Assembly (NCBI GenBank): GCA_949298665.1
Contig: CASFXO010000193.1
Location: forward strand, 1 to 10,796
Reading direction: 5' to 3'
Source: an uncultured Lentisphaeria bacterium
GTDB lineage: Bacteria; Verrucomicrobiota; Lentisphaeria; Victivallales; Victivallaceae
Length of the DNA stretch: 10,796 bases
The notes under the pieces are model-generated. The model ran no database searches. It was given only the letters and a program-made list of their open reading frames with translations, and was not told the origin of the DNA. Within the stretch, counting starts at the first letter, position 1, and each line of letters opens with the position of its first letter. A program made the translations under genes and the position numbers. Positions 7,381 to 10,796 of this stretch are shown here, piece by piece.

Positions 7381-7935
7381 ATGGCTGGAAATTGCGGACG
7401 TGGAGTGGGGATTCTGGCAATGCTCTGGGCCATTCTGGCGGGGGGCGGATGCCGGAGCGGAGAATCGACGGCGTCGATTCCGGCAGTGTCAGGATTGGAA
7501 CCGGCCCGTTACATGGGGCAATGGTATGAGATCGCCCGGCTGCCGCATTCGTTCGAACGGGGGTTGCAGCGGGTCCAGGCGGAATACCGGTTGCGGGAGG
7601 ACGGACGGATCGATGTGTGTAATCGCGGCATGCGGGGAACGGAGCCGCGTGAGGTGCGGGGCATCGCCTTTTTGAAGGATGAGCAGCCCCCGTATCGCGG
7701 GGAATTGCGCGTGTCGTTTTTCCGTCCGTTTTACGGGGATTACCGGATCATCGCGTTGTCGCCGGATTACCGCTGGGCGGTGGTGACGTCGGGGACCCGG
7801 GATTATCTGTGGATTCTGGCGCGGACGCCGACGTTGCCGGAGGCGGAACTGGGCTCCCTGCTGACGCGCTGCCGGGAATGGGGCTTCGAGGTGGACCGGC
7901 TGGAATTTCCGGAACCCGCGGAGCCGGAATCATGA
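7381..7935 (+). CDS. blc: Blc-type bacterial lipocalin, probable lipoprotein
   Basis: 184 aa, normal for a bacterial lipocalin. The family signature GQWYE (46-50, within YMGQWYEIARLP) and the block YRIIALSPDY...WAVVTS...DYLWILARTP (121-150) match Blc, an outer-membrane lipocalin that binds lysophospholipids or fatty acids. Residues 9-20 are hydrophobic and C24 follows LAGGG, suggesting a lipoprotein signal; the lipobox is atypical because Leu sits at -5 instead of -3, so lipidation is probable but not certain. GGGAG at 7369-7373 lies 7 nt before the ATG. An out-of-frame ATG at 7377 is ignored. The gene follows the YihY-family gene by 21 bp and shares a 4-bp ATGA overlap with the next gene, so all three likely form one operon. 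A role in envelope lipid maintenance is inferred. Confidence 0.92.
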   Translation: MAGNCGRGVGILAMLWAILAGGGCRSGESTASIPAVSGLEPARYMGQWYEIARLPHSFERGLQRVQAEYRLREDGRIDVCNRGMRGTEPREVRGIAFLKDEQPPYRGELRVSFFRPFYGDYRIIALSPDYRWAVVTSGTRDYLWILARTPTLPEAELGSLLTRCREWGFEVDRLEFPEPAEPES

Positions 7936-8432
7936 GCGGCCGGGAAATCGTCGTCTGCGATCTGATGCAGCAGAATTACCGTTACCGCCTGACGGCGGAG
8001 CCGGGAAGTGATTTCGCGCCGGACTTCCGCCCGGAACTGACTCCCGCCGAAATGCTGGCGCTGGGGGTGTTCGGGGGGCGGTACATGACGGATTGCCGGG
8101 AGGAGTTTCCCGCATCGTGGTTCCGGCATGCGCGGCTGTGTCACGAGGCCCATCTGCCGGAATTGAACTACTTCGGCGTCAACGCCTCCCAGCCGTTGTC
8201 CCTCTGGCGGGAGCGCGGCTGGATTCATCCCGACGATCCGCGCGGCTGGTTTCAATGGTCCTGTCGGTATTATCTCGGCCGACGCAGTGAGGACGACCGG
8301 CGGCAGATCCAGCGCTGGAAGGCGATGGCACGGCACCTGGCCCAGCTGCGGCTCCATTGCGCGGCAGGAGACGCGACCTGTCGTCCGCGGCAGCGTCAGG
8401 CGCTGCTCCACTGGGCTTACGACACCCGCTGA
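7932..8432 (+). CDS. Conserved protein of unknown function (WIHPDDPRGWFQW family)
   Basis: 166 aa, soluble, no signal peptide or membrane segment. I recognise strongly conserved blocks from a widespread uncharacterised family: ELTPAEMLALGVFGGRYMTDC (residues 35-55), FPASWF (59-64), LNYFGVNASQPLS (78-90), GWIHPDDPRGWFQW (96-109), CRYYLGRR (111-118) and CRPRQRQALLHWAYDTR (150-166). The density of Trp, Arg, Asp and Cys in these blocks suggests a binding or catalytic surface, but no function is assigned and I do not propose one. Translation is probably coupled to the lipocalin, since its ATG overlaps the lipocalin TGA. The longer open frame back to 7809 lies inside the lipocalin and is ignored. 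It is the last gene of the operon that starts at 6055. Confidence 0.85.
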   Translation: MSGREIVVCDLMQQNYRYRLTAEPGSDFAPDFRPELTPAEMLALGVFGGRYMTDCREEFPASWFRHARLCHEAHLPELNYFGVNASQPLSLWRERGWIHPDDPRGWFQWSCRYYLGRRSEDDRRQIQRWKAMARHLAQLRLHCAAGDATCRPRQRQALLHWAYDTR

Positions 8433-8433
8433 G

Positions 8434-8496
8434 TTTTGCGAAAAACCGGGGGGGGAAACTGGCAATTGACGTGCTTTTGCAGTATATTGTGCAAAA
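8434..8496. promoter_or_regulatory. ftsA upstream region with TTTTGC half-sites and inverted repeat
   Basis: A perfect 7-bp inverted repeat, TTTTGCA (8475-8481) and TGCAAAA (8490-8496), flanks the AT-rich core GTATATTG. A third TTTTGC lies at 8434-8439, 41 bp upstream. TATATT (8483-8488) in the loop could be a -10 box, with the weak -35 CTGGCA (8459-8464) 18 bp upstream. TTGACG (8466-8471) is only 11 bp away and cannot pair with it. This 112-bp spacer probably holds the ftsA promoter and an operator; both are predictions. I see no convincing terminator for the preceding operon. Confidence 0.45.
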
Positions 8497-8513
8497 TCAA
8501 TTCAATCCGGGAA

Positions 8514-8533
8514 CGGCGGTCGGAACTCCGCCG
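8514..8533 (+). promoter_or_regulatory. GC-rich hairpin in the ftsA leader
   Basis: CGGCGG (8514-8519) pairs perfectly with CCGCCG (8528-8533) around an 8-nt loop. The stem ends at the Shine-Dalgarno GGGGAG (8533-8538) of ftsA and overlaps its first G, so it could tune ribosome access. No U tract follows, so it is not a terminator. Confidence 0.4.
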
Positions 8534-8544
8534 GGGAGAGAGGC

Positions 8545-9816
8545 ATGTTTCAATCCAGGGACATCGTCAGCGCCATCGAATTCGGCAGCAGCAAGATCTG
8601 CGTGCTGGTCGGAGAATCGCGCGAAGACGGGCGGGTGGACGTCATCGGGCGCGGCGAGGTGCCCGCGGAAGGCGTGGCGAAAGGGGAAATCGCCAATATG
8701 GAGACCGTTTTCGACCAGTTGTCCGTGGCGCTGGAGGAGGCGGATTCCTCCTCCGGCGGGGAATTGAACAACAGCCGGATGATCGTGATCCCGGTAACCG
8801 GCTGCGGGATCGGTTCCTATCAGGGGGTGGGGACGGTGTTCGTGAAGAACGAGGACCAGCGCATCACCGAGTCGGAACGGGCCGAAGCGCACCAGAATGC
8901 CCGGGTGCATCCTCTGGAAACGGGCCGCACGATCCTCAACAGTTCGGAATCGTATTTCATGATCGACGACCGGCTGCGGCTGCGCAATCCGATCAATCAG
9001 ACCGCGTATAAGCTGGACGCGTATGTGCATATCGTGCACGGCATCACCAACCGGCTGGAGAATTTCCGGACGGCGGTGCGGGAATCCGGTTACGAGGACA
9101 ATGTGGAAATGGTGTTTGCACCGCTGGCGTCCGGCGTCGGGATTCTTTCCGAAGAGGAGCGGGAGAGCGGGGTGCTGCTGATCGATTTCGGGGCGGGGGT
9201 CACGGAATATGTGATTGAGTTCAATACCGGGATTCTCGCCAGCGGCATGATTCAGGTGGGGTTCAACCATGTGCTGAACGACTTGGCCATCGGATTGGAG
9301 CTGCCGCTGGAGAGCTGCCGGAAACTGCTGGAGGACGGAACGCTGGCGCGCCTGATGCGGGAACGGCGCGATTACGTGGATTTCCCGAGTGCGACCGGCA
9401 AGGTGCGGCGGATTCCGCTGGCTTCGTTTGAGACGATTATGGAGTATCGGCTGCGGGAGCTTTTTGAAATCATCCGGGCCCGGATCGGGGACCGGCTGGC
9501 GCCGTCCGGATTGAACGGAGGGATGGTGCTGACCGGGGGCGGTGCACTGTTTGATCCGGTCGGGCGGATTTGCCGGGAGATTTTCGACATGTCGCTTCGC
9601 GTCGGTCAACCGCTGGATGTGGGCGGAGCCGCGACGGGGTTGGAGAATCCCCGTTACAGTACGATCTGGGGGGCGTTGAAGATCGCGGACTATTATCAGA
9701 GGCTCGGCGGGGAAGGCGCGGGAAACCCGTTCCGGAGGCTGCTTGATGGGGTGGACGGCGTGATGAGCCGGATGCGCCGGGCGGTGGGGGAATTTCGCGG
9801 TTCGTTTCGTATTTGA
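8545..9816 (+). CDS. ftsA: Cell division protein FtsA
   Basis: 423 aa, close to the 420 aa of E. coli FtsA. FtsA is an actin-like ATPase that tethers FtsZ to the membrane and recruits the divisome. The phosphate-1 motif AIEFGSSKICVLVGE is near residue 10 (E. coli also has Glu here). The 1C domain region runs about 80-170, with LDAYVHIVHG near its end. The phosphate-2 motif DFGAGVTEY (214-222) is altered from DIGGGTTD. The adenosine motif LTGGGAL is at 329-335. The tail, rich in Arg and hydrophobic residues (RRLLDGVDGVMSRMRRAV), should form the membrane-binding amphipathic helix. The Shine-Dalgarno GGGGAG sits 6 nt before the ATG. ftsZ follows after 21 nt, the usual ftsA-ftsZ order, but the upstream neighbours are not the typical dcw genes (murC, ddl, ftsQ). 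Confidence 0.93.
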   Translation: MFQSRDIVSAIEFGSSKICVLVGESREDGRVDVIGRGEVPAEGVAKGEIANMETVFDQLSVALEEADSSSGGELNNSRMIVIPVTGCGIGSYQGVGTVFVKNEDQRITESERAEAHQNARVHPLETGRTILNSSESYFMIDDRLRLRNPINQTAYKLDAYVHIVHGITNRLENFRTAVRESGYEDNVEMVFAPLASGVGILSEEERESGVLLIDFGAGVTEYVIEFNTGILASGMIQVGFNHVLNDLAIGLELPLESCRKLLEDGTLARLMRERRDYVDFPSATGKVRRIPLASFETIMEYRLRELFEIIRARIGDRLAPSGLNGGMVLTGGGALFDPVGRICREIFDMSLRVGQPLDVGGAATGLENPRYSTIWGALKIADYYQRLGGEGAGNPFRRLLDGVDGVMSRMRRAVGEFRGSFRI

Positions 9817-9837
9817 GGAGAGAAAGGCAGAGCGGAT

Positions 9838-10796
9838 ATGACCATGGGAGAGGTTCCGATTACGGTATTGGGACTGGGCGGTGCGGGCTGCCGGGCGGTT
9901 GGCGCACTGGAGAAGCTGGCGCCGGGACGGCTGCGTCTGCTGGCGGTAGATACCGACCGTGCAGCGTTGGAGAGTTGTCCGATCCCGGAATCGCACCGCC
10001 TGCTGGCCGCCCCCGACTGGCGCGGCGGACGCGGTTGCGGCGGCAATGTGCTGGACGGGCAGCGGGCATTGGCCCGGGAACGTTCGTCGCTGGAAACGTT
10101 GCTGACGGGGACGCCCCTGTTGCTGGTGGTGGGCGGCCTGGGCGGCGGGACGGCTTCCGGCGGGGCGGGAATCGTGCTGAGCGTCTGCCGGAAACTGGAT
10201 CTGCCGGCGCTGTTTCTGCTGACGTTGCCGTTTACGCTGGAGGGGCACAGCAAACGGCGGGTGGCGGAGGAGACTTTGCGCAATGAACTTCTGGATATGG
10301 CGGACGCGGTGCTGACGTTGCCGAATGATTTACTGTTTTCCATATTGCCGGGGACGACGCCGCTGGCGGAGGCTTTTGCGTTGGCGGACCGGGAGATTGC
10401 CGGGACGGCGCTGGCGTTGACGGCGGTATTGCGTCAGGGCAATCTGCTGGCGGTGAATTTCACCGATCTGGTGGCGGTGTTGCGGCGACGGAAAAGTTTC
10501 TGCAGTATCGGGGTGGGGATTGCCGCAGCCGGTGAGGCGACGGACGGCACCGGCCGTTGTCAACTGGCGTTGGAGCGTATGCTGCAATCGCCGCTGCTGG
10601 GGGGCGTGGATAAGCTGACCGGCGCAGATGCGGTGATATTTTCGCTGATCGGAGGCGATGCGCTGGCGCTCGGGGAGACCCGGCAGGTACTGGAACAGGC
10701 GGGGACTTTTGTCCGGCCGGAAGCGAAATTGTTTGCGGGGGCTTCGACCGAGGCGGCGTTCGGCGAGCGGGTGCAGCTGTGTGCATTGACCATCAA
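9838..10796 (+). CDS. ftsZ: Divergent FtsZ, tubulin-like cell division GTPase (3' partial)
   Basis: 319 codons with no stop, running off the window. The order of motifs is that of FtsZ: phosphate loop VLGLGGAGCRAV (10-21), AVDTD (36-40), GRGCGGN aligning with the GLGAGANP region, tubulin signature GGLGGGTASGG (99-109), PFTLEG, LPNDLLF, T7-loop block LLAVNFTDLVAVL, then SPLLGG and the C-terminal FtsZ domain up to ERVQLCALTI. FtsZ polymerises with GTP at midcell. Conserved positions have changed: the Asn after GGxGx (E. coli N24) is R19, GGGTGTG is GGGTASG, and the T7-loop Asn and first Asp (E. coli N207, D209) are A205 and N207; D210 (E. coli D212) is kept. GTPase activity may be reduced. The ATG at 9838 (AAAGG 10 nt upstream) or the in-frame ATG at 9844 may be used. 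The C-terminal FtsA-binding peptide lies outside the window. Confidence 0.88.
   Translation, partial: MTMGEVPITVLGLGGAGCRAVGALEKLAPGRLRLLAVDTDRAALESCPIPESHRLLAAPDWRGGRGCGGNVLDGQRALARERSSLETLLTGTPLLLVVGGLGGGTASGGAGIVLSVCRKLDLPALFLLTLPFTLEGHSKRRVAEETLRNELLDMADAVLTLPNDLLFSILPGTTPLAEAFALADREIAGTALALTAVLRQGNLLAVNFTDLVAVLRRRKSFCSIGVGIAAAGEATDGTGRCQLALERMLQSPLLGGVDKLTGADAVIFSLIGGDALALGETRQVLEQAGTFVRPEAKLFAGASTEAAFGERVQLCALTI

Noticed and set aside
8460..8481. Sigma54-like TGGCA...TTGCA before ftsA
   Set aside because: The GG and GC elements are 18 bp apart, while sigma54 promoters need 12.
8466..8488. TTGACG paired with TATATT as the ftsA promoter
   Set aside because: The spacer is only 11 bp, too short for sigma70.
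8497..10248. 583-aa minus-strand open reading frame
   Set aside because: Antisense to ftsA and ftsZ, which have clear family motifs; the antisense product is rich in His, Arg, Gln and Pro with no recognisable domain.
9838..10796. FtsZ gene as a pseudogene
   Set aside because: The frame is uninterrupted, is in normal order after ftsA, and the whole fold pattern is kept; substitutions at catalytic sites alone do not show decay.

Overview
The window looks like a GC-rich chromosomal segment from a Lentisphaerota (Victivallis-type) bacterium. The evidence is a PVC-style type II pseudopilin (FTLIELLVVIAIIAIL start, late Asp-Gly-His motif), a GntR/LacI-hybrid regulator placed directly in front of it, and a strongly divergent FtsZ next to a recognisable FtsA. 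The phylum is inferred from family resemblance. I see no rRNA or tRNA gene, mobile element, CRISPR array or prophage. Coding density is very high, with only two intergenic regions over 100 bp (5865-6054 and 8433-8544).

Left half, minus strand, read right to left: one three-gene operon. A consensus promoter (TTGACA, 17 bp, TATAAT) at 5917-5945 reads into a 374-aa GntR-type regulator with a periplasmic-binding-protein-like sensor (5864-4740). Its TGA overlaps the ATG of a 241-aa pseudopilin-like protein (4743-4018). After 18 bp comes a very large secreted multidomain protein starting at 3999 and still open at position 1 (at least 1333 aa). That protein has a signal peptide, a lectin-like beta-sandwich, a GH67-N-like alpha/beta region, an alpha-toroid plus beta-sandwich core resembling heparinase/alginate-lyase proteins, an Ala/Pro linker and a beta-propeller-like tail. 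I read this as a ligand-controlled cassette for using an extracellular polysaccharide, with the pseudopilin as an envelope or secretion partner.

Right half, plus strand: a divergent promoter at 5995-6023 serves a YihY/BrkB-family membrane protein with a C-terminal winged helix (6055-7359). A Blc-type lipocalin follows (7381-7935). It overlaps by 4 bp a 166-aa conserved protein of unknown function (7932-8432). These look like one envelope or housekeeping operon.

After a 112-bp spacer with an AT-rich inverted repeat and a GC-rich leader hairpin, ftsA (8545-9816) and ftsZ (9838 to beyond 10796) form a division pair. FtsA has most of its nucleotide-binding motifs and a C-terminal amphipathic helix. 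FtsZ keeps the tubulin-like fold pattern but has substitutions at conserved nucleotide-binding and T7-loop catalytic positions.

The largest left-hand gene and ftsZ both run off the window, so their full lengths are unknown. Long plus-strand open frames across the minus-strand operon are mirror-frame artefacts of GC-rich codon use.
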